Origin: Arcuatula senhousia
Taxonomy: Eukaryota; Mollusca; Bivalvia; Mytilida; Mytilidae
Assembly (NCBI GenBank): GCA_963971305.1
Contig: OZ020307.1
Coordinates: 53,193,702-53,257,701, forward strand
Direction: 5' to 3'
DNA: 64,000 nucleotides
In this document: positions 59,001 to 64,000 of the stretch, in pieces
How the letters are laid out: the number at the start of each line of letters is the position of its first letter
Position numbering within the stretch: position 1 is the first letter of the stretch
Position numbers and translations under genes: made by a program
The notes under the pieces: generated by a model
Told to the model about the DNA's origin: nothing
The model's input: the letters and a program-made list of their open reading frames with translations, nothing else
The model's database searches: none

Positions 59001-60075
59001 TAGGAAGAATAACTGTATTTTCATTCATTAAAGATATCTGTTTTTCAGTATATTCCATTTTTCCAATTTATTCTTATACGTTGAATGCAATATTTTGTAG
59101 TTTTATTGATGTGTAAAAGCATGGACCCAAGCACATTTTTAATGAAGCCTGGCAGCGCTTCATGTTGAAAATGTGCACATAGTCCATGCTTTCACACACC
59201 ACTTTAACTACAAAATATTGCATTCAATGTATATAAATACATTCCATTAAATATTTAAATGTTTGCACAGATTAATTGATAAGAATTGAATAAAATGCAT
59301 TGTTTATGGTTGTTTTTTTGATTACTATGTGTAAGGCATTGTCAAGGTCCCACATGCTGGTGAGTTTCATCAAGAAATGAAACTTCATCACTGAAGTTTT
59401 ATCAACCAATCAAAATTGTCGTTATAAATACAAAACAAAAGGAATGTAAATATTTATACATTTAGAAGGACCATAAATCAGTAGAACAATCATAGCATGG
59501 ACCACTATTAAAGATATGAATGGTAACAGAATAACCATGGCCAGCTATTGAGTTTATTTAATTTTTTGTTAAATACAGGTATACATACATTTTGGAGGGC
59601 CGTAGGTCAATAGAATAAGCATAGCATGGTCCACTAAGATATGCATCATTATAGCAACAACATTCCATAGCAGTTATATAGTAATCATGTTTGTGAAGTA
59701 CAGGTATACATACATTTTGGAGGGCCGTAGGTCAGAAGAATGATCATAGCATGGTCCACTAAGATATGCATCATTATAGCAACAACATTCCATAGCAGTT
59801 ATATAGTAATCATGTTTGTGAAGTACAGGTATACATACATTTAAAAGGGCCGTAGGTCAGTAGAATGATCAAAGCATGGACCACTAAGATATGCATCATT
59901 ATAGCAACAACATTCCATAGCAATTATATAGTCATCATGTTTGTTAAGTGCAGGTATACATACATTTAGGAGGGCCGTAGGTCAGTAGAATTATCATAGC
60001 ATGGACCACTAAGATATGCATGGTAGCTGAGTCACCACCATTCCATTGTAGCAAGATCTGATCTTGTGTGTTGGA
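31926..60075 (-). CDS. INTS1: Integrator complex subunit 1, C-terminal 21 exons (copy R)
   Basis: INTS1 is the large HEAT/ARM-type scaffold of the metazoan Integrator complex, which acts in the nucleus on snRNA 3' ends and promoter-proximal RNA polymerase II. The 21 exons annotated below join without a phase conflict into 2,886 nt (961 residues plus stop), matching the C-terminal part of the ~2,190-residue vertebrate protein as I know it. Diagnostic blocks are HILVVHAM (exon R1), LLLPDWLKLRMIRS (R2), LLVDWLELLDPEVV (R10), MACKKLAAQHPVLLLR (R14) and LKSLLAGLSLP (R17). No stop or frameshift is seen in any exon, so this end of the gene looks functional. The 5' part lies beyond the right edge, behind a Ty3/gypsy insertion in the intron upstream of R1. 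Introns carry many transposons and exon-border tandem arrays. Identification rests on remembered family sequence, not a search. Confidence 0.9.
33453..33562 (-). CDS. INTS1: INTS1 copy R exon R20
   Basis: 110 bp, phase 2 in and 1 out. Encodes TSALKVLPEFSVLCQ, matching TALRNLPEYALLCQ of INTS1. Donor GTCAGT. If the intron were retained the frame would stay open for about 36 more codons. Confidence 0.9.
33874..33965 (-). CDS. INTS1: INTS1 copy R exon R19
   Basis: 92 bp, phase 0 in and 2 out. Encodes NDCNDQIRNISFNLVMRHIR. Acceptor TACCAG, donor GTAAGA. Confidence 0.87.
34863..34933 (-). CDS. INTS1: INTS1 copy R exon R18
   Basis: 71 bp, phase 1 in and 0 out. Encodes DVLEVLRELDEFSKRKVDIL, matching the EVLSDIDEMSRRRPEIL block. 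Acceptor TTTCAG, donor GTCAGT. Confidence 0.88.
35315..36780 (+). mobile_element. Pearl/HINE-like element, TAGTCCCCTACC type
   Basis: Left ACAATACTTAGTCCCCTACC, right GCCGGTAGGGGACTAATAA: perfect sub-terminal inverted repeats. The core has eight copies of a ~160 bp monomer (marker GGGCCATAACTCCCATAAAA), highly similar to one another. It is intact and fairly young. Confidence 0.8.
36980..37176 (-). CDS. INTS1: INTS1 copy R exon R17
   Basis: 197 bp, phase 2 in and 1 out. Encodes MAGLKSLLAGLSLP, a diagnostic INTS1 block, then a Pro/Ser-rich linker and LSQLAPFVKKFKG. Acceptor TATCAG, donor GTATGT. Confidence 0.92.
37704..37828 (-). CDS. INTS1: INTS1 copy R exon R16
   Basis: 125 bp, phase 0 in and 2 out. 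Encodes AKFIKFLNKFVNCQPQKSVV, matching the FINKFVQFIHKY region of INTS1. Acceptor TTTTTCAG, donor GTAAAG. Confidence 0.88.
37965..38229 (-). repeat. ~88-bp tandem array seeded by the 3' end and donor of INTS1 exon R15
   Basis: Three extra copies of the last ~55 nt of exon R15, the GTAAGG-type donor and ~30 nt of intron, with introns beginning near 37975, 38053 and 38141. Divergence increases with distance from the exon; the farthest copy has changed GTAGCAG to GAAGTAG. Confidence 0.9.
38230..38419 (-). CDS. INTS1: INTS1 copy R exon R15
   Basis: 190 bp, phase 2 in and 0 out. Encodes LPLIAALLKGKTEFKF and IQGLLENLQPHVFYKD. Donor GTAAGG. Three partial copies of the 3' end plus donor follow in the intron. 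Confidence 0.92.
38873..39006 (-). CDS. INTS1: INTS1 copy R exon R14
   Basis: 134 bp, phase 0 in and 2 out. Encodes VSHRLLTGL and SDATMACKKLAAQHPVLLLR. Acceptor TTTCAG, donor GTAAGT. The intron before it is ~5.5 kb and full of repeats. Confidence 0.92.
39075..39500 (+). repeat. Two-monomer repeat ending CCACAAAAGTGGAGGAGACATA
   Basis: Two ~170 bp copies of AAGGGCCATAACTCCCACAA ... TTTCAGAGGA(G/A)TTGCGCTGACAA, then GACGGACAGACGGACGG and a terminal GTGGAGGAGACATA. A pearl/HINE-like 3' end with an unclear 5' end. Confidence 0.5.
39497..40095 (+). mobile_element. Pearl/HINE-like element, TACCCCCGC type
   Basis: Left ACAAGTAATACTGTTAGCGA ... GATACCCCCGC; right TTGCGGGGGTATAAAAAG. Three ~170 bp monomers (CAATTATCTCCC, ATGAAAATTCTTCATGCACA). 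The same type occurs at 57735-58345. Confidence 0.7.
40240..41190 (+). repeat. ~140-bp monomers, CATCAAAATCCGTTGAG type
   Basis: Four to five copies of a monomer containing ACAATCCTACAAAATTTCAT, then GTCTCAGAGGAGATGCGCTC, then AAAGTGTTCCTATGACC. A ~215 bp unrelated block (40825-41040) interrupts it. Ends in GGCAGGGGACAATTATCTTA. Confidence 0.55.
41280..44527 (+). mobile_element. Long pearl/HINE-like element, GCTCACCTGG type, with nested insertion
   Basis: Starts ACAAGAGGCTCCCAGGAGCC and GCTCACCTGG; ends CCAGGTGAGCTAATAA. Nine or so 155-165 bp monomers (AAGGGGCTGTAACCCCTATA) are followed by the GGTGGCCATGTTTTTTGACG block and GACGACGAC triplets. It is split by a 1.4 kb element at 43003-44410. 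Its end lies about 7 bp from the 5' splice site of exon R13. Confidence 0.75.
43003..44410 (+). mobile_element. Nested element with ATACGACCGCAA terminal inverted repeats
   Basis: ATACGACCGCAA at 43005-43016 and its exact complement TTGCGGTCGTAT at 44399-44410. Contains three copies of a GGCCCCTTTTGGCCCCTTAT monomer and, oddly, two monomers of the GCTCACCTGG family (43590-44160). It sits inside 41280-44527. Confidence 0.65.
44535..44661 (-). CDS. INTS1: INTS1 copy R exon R13
   Basis: 127 bp, phase 2 in and 0 out. Encodes NVYEQLLMELYCQCPKVLYM. The donor GTATTATTAGCTC lies only a few bases from the end of a pearl/HINE-like element. A decayed copy of the exon's 5' part and acceptor lies upstream at 44857-44926. 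Confidence 0.85.
44857..44926 (-). pseudogene. Decayed partial copy of INTS1 exon R13 with acceptor
   Basis: Repeats the 5' ~65 nt of exon R13 and the CAG acceptor, with two in-frame stops. It lies ~200 bp upstream of the real exon in transcript order. Confidence 0.75.
45564..45778 (-). CDS. INTS1: INTS1 copy R exon R12
   Basis: 215 bp, phase 0 in and 2 out. Encodes LTPQQVISVVEFIVQEVAMV and a helical segment RLRCCLLMSCIREN. Acceptor TTTTAAG, donor GTATGA. Confidence 0.88.
46390..46477 (-). CDS. INTS1: INTS1 copy R exon R11
   Basis: 88 bp, phase 2 in and 0 out. Encodes STVLDFLWACLQIPKIWKGR, matching the LDFLWAC..P.IW.GR block of INTS1. Acceptor TTTTAG, donor GTTTGT. Confidence 0.9.
47636..47878 (+). 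mobile_element. Short element with GGCCGGATTT ends
   Basis: GGCCGGATTTCG at the left and GTGAAATCCGGCC at the right form inverted ends. Inside: AAACAGGAAGTAGGTGATTA and a striking CCGCCC-rich run (47780-47824). Related fragments at 13205-13435 and 60130-60236. Confidence 0.6.
47944..48210 (-). CDS. INTS1: INTS1 copy R exon R10
   Basis: 267 bp, phase 2 in and 2 out, the longest exon here. Encodes LLVDWLELLDPEVVKVVPEL and LLAMLTHQTSWSSLHQCI, both strong INTS1 matches. Acceptor TTTACAG, donor GTAAAA. Confidence 0.93.
48275..48455. repeat. ~67-bp intronic minisatellite, three units
   Basis: Unit: CACAGATTCCCACAG..TATATCACTC, then GACATGCAGTTTGCCATATC. It lies next to exon R10 but contains no exon sequence, so it differs from the border arrays. 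Confidence 0.7.
48766..49016 (-). repeat. ~118-bp tandem array seeded by the 3' end and donor of INTS1 exon R9
   Basis: Two extra copies of the last ~78 nt of exon R9, the border and ~40 nt of intron (marker CATCATCAGATTTGATTAAA). In the copies the exon-intron border reads CATGTAAATT rather than CAGGTAAATT, keeping a GT. Confidence 0.88.
49017..49146 (-). CDS. INTS1: INTS1 copy R exon R9
   Basis: 130 bp, phase 1 in and 2 out. Encodes ESLMKNCMKSLIKSDDVPKA and on to VILNR. Donor GTAAAT. Two partial copies of its 3' half plus donor lie directly downstream in the intron. Confidence 0.82.
49390..50225 (+). mobile_element. Pearl/HINE-like element, GTCTCGCCTGC type
   Basis: ACAAGTGTGGCCAATAAAAG and GTCTCGCCTGC at the left; GTCTCGCCTTCCGCGAC and CACAGGCAAGACAACAA at the right. 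About four ~185 bp monomers of the same kind as 3955-4927 (CACAGAGTCACTGGAGC). Confidence 0.7.
50336..50504 (-). CDS. INTS1: INTS1 copy R exon R8
   Basis: 169 bp, phase 0 in and 1 out. The donor is the weak GTGCCT after AAAAG; reading on meets a stop within a few codons, and this site gives the 1-nt phase needed by R9. Acceptor TTGCAG. Confidence 0.78.
50661..51855 (+). mobile_element. Pearl/HINE-like element, GCTCACCTGG type
   Basis: ACAAGAGGCTCCCAGGAGCC and GCTCACCTGG at the left; GGCCAGGTGAGCTAAAAAA at the right. Five ~155 bp monomers, then GCGGCCATGTTTTTTGACGA and a GACGACGAC tract. Complete, not interrupted. Confidence 0.8.
51980..52072 (-). CDS. INTS1: INTS1 copy R exon R7
   Basis: 93 bp, phase 0/0, 31 codons (LMVGPERAKFIKGILTNPKS then CPLFKILVSHS). 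Acceptor TTTTTCAG, donor GTAAGT. Confidence 0.82.
52571..52630 (-). CDS. INTS1: INTS1 copy R exon R6
   Basis: 60 bp, phase 0/0, 20 codons (TISRPSNLPIVQNIVSGIME). Acceptor TTTTGTAG, donor GTTAGT. Too short to be recognised as an open frame by length; supported by splice sites and phase. Confidence 0.75.
52900..52956 (-). CDS. INTS1: INTS1 copy R exon R5
   Basis: Short 57 bp exon, phase 0/0, 19 codons (VYCGKPSSDDHRNYQTLLT). Acceptor TTTACAG, donor GTATGT. Placed by phase and by being the only open block between R4 and R6; its homology is weak because this part of INTS1 varies. Confidence 0.75.
53140..54025 (-). repeat. 32-bp tandem array seeded by the 3' end and donor of INTS1 exon R4
   Basis: About 27 copies of a 32-bp unit (on the minus strand ACTCCTGGTTAAG|GTATGG then GACAAATACAG), each carrying the last bases of exon R4 and a donor. 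Some units hold small insertions (TTGTTCCTTG). The unit is not a multiple of three. Confidence 0.93.
54026..54147 (-). CDS. INTS1: INTS1 copy R exon R4
   Basis: 122 bp, phase 1 in and 0 out, 40 full codons ending EQIQTLLVK. Donor GTATGG. The last ~12 nt of the exon and the donor are the seed of the 32-bp array at 53140-54025. Confidence 0.85.
54683..55358 (-). repeat. 338-bp direct duplication covering the 3' part of INTS1 exon R3 plus inner ~60-bp repeats
   Basis: 54683-55020 and 55021-55358 are almost identical (only a few differences). Each includes the exon R3 3' end with its GTAAAG donor and three or four inner ~60 bp copies of the exon segment encoding ELFYNLLK. There are thus two layers: an older ~60 bp array and a recent 338 bp duplication of the whole block. 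Confidence 0.92.
55276..55524 (-). CDS. INTS1: INTS1 copy R exon R3
   Basis: 249 bp, phase 1 in and 1 out. The acceptor is the CTTTCAG before 55524: the nearer ACAG at 55517-55520 would break phase, whereas this one gives the expected ALQDIEP. Encodes LLLFIPTFGIPVRSM and the QHMRGAKGGELFYNLL block. Its 3' part is duplicated downstream (see 54683-55358). Confidence 0.9.
56423..56581 (-). CDS. INTS1: INTS1 copy R exon R2
   Basis: 159 bp, phase 1 in and 1 out. Contains TSEEALLLPDWLKLRMIRS, one of the best conserved INTS1 stretches. Donor GTAAGT. No array at its borders. Confidence 0.93.
57735..58345 (+). mobile_element. Pearl/HINE-like element, TACCCCCGC type
   Basis: ACAAGTAATACTGTGAGTGA ... 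ATACCCCCGC at the left, three monomers with CATGTAAAGTTTCATCAAAA, a GACAGACAGACAGACAGGG run, and a degraded TATACCCCCCTATA right end. Same type as 39497-40095. Confidence 0.65.
58345..58990 (+). repeat. Tandem array, ~58-bp unit (ATGTTCCATTATTGA)
   Basis: About ten diverged units like those at 4927-5350. Same relative position in the intron after R1 as that array has after L10. Confidence 0.7.
59455..59963 (-). repeat. Tandem array seeded by the 3' end and donor of INTS1 exon R1
   Basis: Four extra ~120 bp copies, homologous to the array at 5945-6439. Exon-derived parts stay similar to exon R1 while the intron-derived spacer (AGCAACAACATTCCATAGCA) differs from most left-hand units. Confidence 0.88.
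59964..60075 (-). CDS. INTS1: INTS1 copy R exon R1
   Basis: 112 bp, phase 0 in and 1 out, acceptor CAG at 60076-60078 and donor GTATGT at 59963. It encodes 37 residues including HILVVHAMIILLTYGPP. It is the counterpart of exon L10; the two differ at two positions, both synonymous. Four partial copies of its 3' end and donor follow in the intron. Confidence 0.9.
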
Positions 60076-60236
60076 CTGAAAAAGAAAAGATGCCACTTAT
60101 AGGTGTGACTGATTAAAACAAAGCTTTTCAAAAAATGTCAGAGTCAAAATTGGCCAAATTTGTTCAACAGGAAGTAGGTGAGCGACAGACCTGAAATCAT
60201 ATTCAACTCTATGGACCCCACAACCATGATGTATAA

Positions 60237-60554
60237 TGTAATATTTGTTGGGTTCTTTTAATATAATTAAGCACACTATTAGAAACTACATGTTTATTGT
60301 TCAACGGTCTACAACACACAACACAGAGTTACAATATTACAATTTCATGAAAGTGATAAGTTCCATTGACATGAGAAAGTTACGCCCCTAAGTTCCTATT
60401 GCAATTGCACATGTTTAAGATAAACAAACCCTAGACAGAAACATTACTAAAGAGATCATAAAATTAATTACTTCTGACACTTGAAAGTTTAATCTGATGA
60501 AAGCAACCAAATGATAAATAGATGAAAGATAAGAATTATAGTATAAACATAACA
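60237..60554 (-). repeat. 3' LTR of a Ty3/gypsy element
   Basis: About 318 bp bounded by TGT...ACA. On the minus strand it starts TGTTATGTTTATAC, directly after a polypurine tract. The other LTR is outside the window, so length and target duplication cannot be verified. Confidence 0.7.
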
Positions 60555-60569
60555 ATCTTTCCCCCTTTA
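60555..60569 (-). other. Polypurine tract of the Ty3/gypsy element
   Basis: Minus strand TTAAAGGGGGAAAGAT immediately before the LTR start, the expected plus-strand priming site. Confidence 0.7.
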
Positions 60570-60701
60570 ACCCAGATGTTCAGATAATAAAATTAAAACC
60601 AATTAACCTGTTGAAACAATTAAAAATATCTGACCTACGCTAAAAGTCTATAAAACTACAAATGTACTTTCTAAAAAACTACTAAAAGTAAAAATTTAAA
60701 G

Positions 60702-63700
60702 TCACATAGTTTCAATCAGTCTCTCTGTTGGTTTACACTTTCTGGATGAACGGCGCGGTGTAATGTTGGCAGTGCTAGGTGTCTCTGATAGTTCATGGTC
60801 CGCACTATTTTCGGTTGTCCCAGTTGGATTTGGTTTTGGCAACAAACATAGTTCATAATCAGGATAATTATCGTTATCAACGGTGTGGTCGGGTTTCGGA
60901 TGATTGTTATTGTCAGTGTCTTGTGGTACATGTTCTCGAATTTGATCAATGTGTCTTTTCCACAATAAATCTCCAACTTGAATCTGGTAGGTTATGGTCC
61001 AAGTTTCTTAACTACGACACCTTTAATCCATCTATTATTGTCCCTATAGTCTCTCACTAGCACTGGTTCTCCTATTTCTATTTCACGGTCACGACGGTTA
61101 GATTTGGTAGATGTTCTTTGCTTCTGCATTCGATCGTTCATGTCTGGCTTCAAAACATCTAAACGGGTTCTGAGTCTTCTTCCTACCAAAAGTTCGGCTG
61201 GTGAAACTTTTGTACTACTATGCGGTGTAGTTCTATAACTTAACAAGAATCGGCATAGTTTGTCGTTTAAAGTCCCCTTTTCAAATTTCGCTGTTTTCAT
61301 TGCTTCTTTGAATGTTAGTACGGCTCTTTCTGCTTCTCCATTTGACGCTGGATGGTACGGCGCGGATAACACATGTTTTATTCCATTTCGTTTTAGGAAA
61401 GTTTTAAAGTCCTCAGATGTAAACTGTGGTCCATTATCGGATACGATTTCGCTGGGTATACCATGTGTGGCAAATATCCTACGCAACGCGTTAAGTGTCA
61501 TTTCAGTTGTAGTACTTGACATTCGGACAACATCCATCCATTTCGAGTATGCATCAATGACTATAAGAAACATTTCATGCATAAACGGTCCACAGAAATC
61601 AATATGAATTCGTTGCCACGGTTTAGACGGCCATATCCAAGGATTGTGACTGGTCGCTGGCGGCGCGGCTTGTGTTGTCTGACAAGCAGTACAGTTACGA
61701 ACAGTTGTCTCAATGTCAATGTCCAAATTTGGCCACCAAACATGCATTCTAGCTAGTCCTTTCATGCGAACGATTCCAGGGTGATTTACGTGTAGTTCCT
61801 TTAGAACTTCTTCTCTGAATTTCTCTGGAACAATTACCCTTAGTCCACGCAATAAACATCCTTCTTCCATTGAAATTTCGTCTTTAATCCGATAATATGG
61901 TTTCAGGTCGGCTGAAACCTCTGCAAATTTCAGCCACCCATACAAAGTATTGTGAACAACTTGCAACAACGTTTTGTTTTTCTCTATTTCACGTTTAATG
62001 TCTTTTGCGTTGACAGGTAAGTCCCTTAAAGTCTGAAGATTCCGCTTTTTAACTTCTTCCCAAAATATGTTGAATTGTGATTCACAACGCTCCTCTTTCA
62101 ACGGTAATCTCGATAATCCATCTGCATTTGCATTTTCACTAGACGATTTGCATTTCACCTCATAATCATATCCACTAAGTTGAATTGCCCATCTTTGGAT
62201 TCTTGAAGCGGCTAACATCGGTATTCCAGTTTTCAGCCCAAGTAACAACGACAACGGTTTATTATCCGTAACTAATGTAAATCTCCTTCCGTACAAGTAC
62301 TGATGAAAACGGGTAACTCCAAAAATAATTCCTAAAGCTTCTCGTTCGATCTGAGAATAATTCCTTTCAGCACTAGATAACGTACACGACGCATAAGCGA
62401 TTGGTCGCTCTAATCCATCATCATAGACATGTGAAATTACACAACCTAATCCATATGGTGATGCATCAACAGCTAGTTGCACTTTTTCATTAGGATTATA
62501 ATGAGCTAACACTGATTTTGAGCTAAGCATTTCACAAACTTGCTTAAATGACTTATCACAATTTTCATTCCATTGCCATTTTGATTTCTTGGCTAACAAT
62601 TCATTCAGCGGTTGTAACACTGTTGACATATCCGGACAAAACTTTCTATAATAATTAACACATCCAAGCCAAGACTGCAGCTCTTTCACATTTGTCGGTT
62701 TAGGTAATTTTAACATCGCTTCAACCTTTCTCGGAGATGCCTGGATACCATCCTTATTCACAATGAATGCAAAGTATTCAACTTCGGACTCCATGATTGA
62801 ACATTTTGACTTTTTCAACCGTAAGCCATACTCGCTTAGACGGTTTAACACAATTTCTACATTTCTCAAATGCTCTTCATCATTTTTGCCAGTGATAATT
62901 AAATCATCAAGAATACATCCAACACCATCTATTCCTTCAAGCACTTTATCCATTAATTCCTGAAAAATTGCAGGACTAGACGCAGCTCCAAACGGTAATC
63001 TTGTATAACGGAATAATCCCAAATGAGTATTGATAGTGACCATATTTCTCGAATTTTCATCAAGTAATACTTGCTGATATGCTTGTGATAGATCCAGTTT
63101 GGTAAATTTCTGACCACCATTTAAACGTGAAAACAAATCCTCGGCTTTCGGTAACGGATACTGCGGCACTTCCAAACACGGATTTATAGTAACTTTGTAG
63201 TCTACGCAAATTCTAACCTTCCCATCGGGTTTTAACACTGGAACAATCGGTGCACCCCATTCGGAAAATTTGATTTTCTCGAGTATTCCTTCTTTTTCAA
63301 GTCGCTTTATTTCATCGGCAATTTTGTCACGCATTGCATACGGTACCGGTCGCGGTTTGAAAAACTTCGGTACGGCTCCCTCCTTCAGTTTCAGTGACGC
63401 TGTTATACCTTTAACAGTTCCTAATTCATCTTTAAACACATCTAATTTCATAAGTTCATTTACCTTGTCCTTAACTGAACTTGGCATGCTGACTGACCTG
63501 ATATTCCTCCAATCTAAGGTTATCTTTGACAGCCAATTTCTTCCAAACAATGACGGCCCATTTTTCACGACAATTAACGGCAGTAATTCAACTTGCTGAT
63601 TATATTCCACATTGACAATTAATTCTCCTACCACGGTAATTGAATCTCCAGTATAAGTCTTTAATTTCACATCTGTTTTCTGAAGCGGTACATGCGAGAA

Positions 63701-64000
63701 ATATTTGTGATAATGACTCTCACTGATTAACGACACTGCTGCACCTGTATCTAATTCCATTTCATAATCTTGATTTTCAATTTTCATTTGTAACTTAATT
63801 TCGTTGTTTGACGATGTTCGGCATGTTTTGATGGTGAAGACTTCATATGAATTTTCGTTCTCTGATGATGACTCGGATTCCTTGTCCACTTGATGAACTT
63901 TAGACGGTTTTGCCTTGAATTTATTTCGATTTTTCTTATGCGGGTTTCTTTCCTTGTCGCTGGTTTTTCGTGATGGTTTCTTGCATTTTCGACTTAAATG
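60702..64000 (-). CDS. Ty3/gypsy gag-pol, 3' part (protease, RT, RNase H, integrase)
   Basis: A frame open from the window edge (64000) to 60992, then a continuation in another frame to 60702. At the edge HLSRKC looks like the end of a CCHC zinc knuckle. Next come protease (MELDTGAAVSLIS), RT (TKLDLSQAYQQVLL, catalytic CILDDLII with Ile where Tyr/Phe is usual), RNase H (LAVDASPYGLG, TDNKPLSLLL), integrase HHCC (HPGIVRMKGLARMHVWW, CTACQ) and the DDE core (IDFCGPF, SDNGPQFTSEDF, NGEAERAV). The organisation is that of K02A2.6-like gypsy elements common in invertebrates. The element lies in the INTS1 intron upstream of exon R1. Confidence 0.9.
60985..61000 (-). other. Frameshift in the Ty3/gypsy pol C-terminus
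   Basis: The pol frame stops right after VVVKKLGP, while the natural continuation (YQIQVGDLLWKRHIDQIREH) is open in another frame starting at the same place. This fits loss of one base and would remove the last ~90 residues from the polyprotein. Confidence 0.7.

Noticed and set aside
61260..63599. Plus-strand frames opposite the gypsy pol
   Set aside because: Antisense shadows of pol.

Overview
This is a eukaryotic, AT-rich, intron-rich window in which nearly all unique coding sequence is on the minus strand. The host gene, the TRIM-type B-box gene, the DIRS and Ty3/gypsy retrotransposons, and non-autonomous repeats with ~160 bp internal monomers (which resemble the 'pearl'/HINE elements of bivalves) suggest a bivalve mollusc, possibly a mussel. 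The species assignment is inference.

The main host gene is Integrator complex subunit 1 (INTS1), a scaffold of the Integrator snRNA-processing and transcription-attenuation complex. I could place 31 coding exons with canonical GT/AG borders, and every phase agrees with its neighbour. Their order is not that of one gene. Reading the minus strand from right to left, 21 exons at 60.1-31.9 kb encode the C-terminal 961 residues and end in a stop codon (copy R). Then 10 exons at 30.5-6.4 kb encode the preceding central ~480 residues (copy L). The last exon of L (6440-6551) is the same exon as the first of R (59964-60075), differing at two synonymous sites. The introns after both are homologous but diverged. 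The simplest reading is a partial tandem duplication: R is the 3' part of one copy, and L is the middle of a second copy that lacks about 780 N-terminal residues here and continues beyond the left edge. An assembly artefact is not excluded.

The most unusual feature is a recurring structure at INTS1 exon borders. At six non-homologous exons (L8, L10/R1, R3, R4, R9, R15) the 3' end of the exon together with its 5' splice site is duplicated in tandem 2 to about 27 times into the following intron, with unit lengths of 32, ~60, 63, ~88, ~118 and ~120 bp. Two more exons (L9, R13) have a decayed copy of their 5' part plus acceptor in the preceding intron.

Layout from left to right: 1-5.9 kb, intron of copy L with repeats; 5.9-8.6 kb, exons L10-L8 and their arrays; 8.7-18 kb, a large intron with nested pearl/HINE-like elements and an intronless plus-strand TRIM-like gene (13640-15331); 18-22.3 kb, exons L7-L3; 22.4-29.1 kb, a pearl/HINE-like element split by a ~6 kb DIRS retrotransposon whose recombinase gene is itself split by another such element; 29.4-30.5 kb, exons L2-L1; 31.9-56.6 kb, exons R21-R2 separated by many element copies; 57-60.1 kb, the intron homologous to the left end plus exon R1; 60.2-64 kb, the 3' part of a minus-strand Ty3/gypsy element (LTR, polypurine tract, pol), truncated by the window edge.
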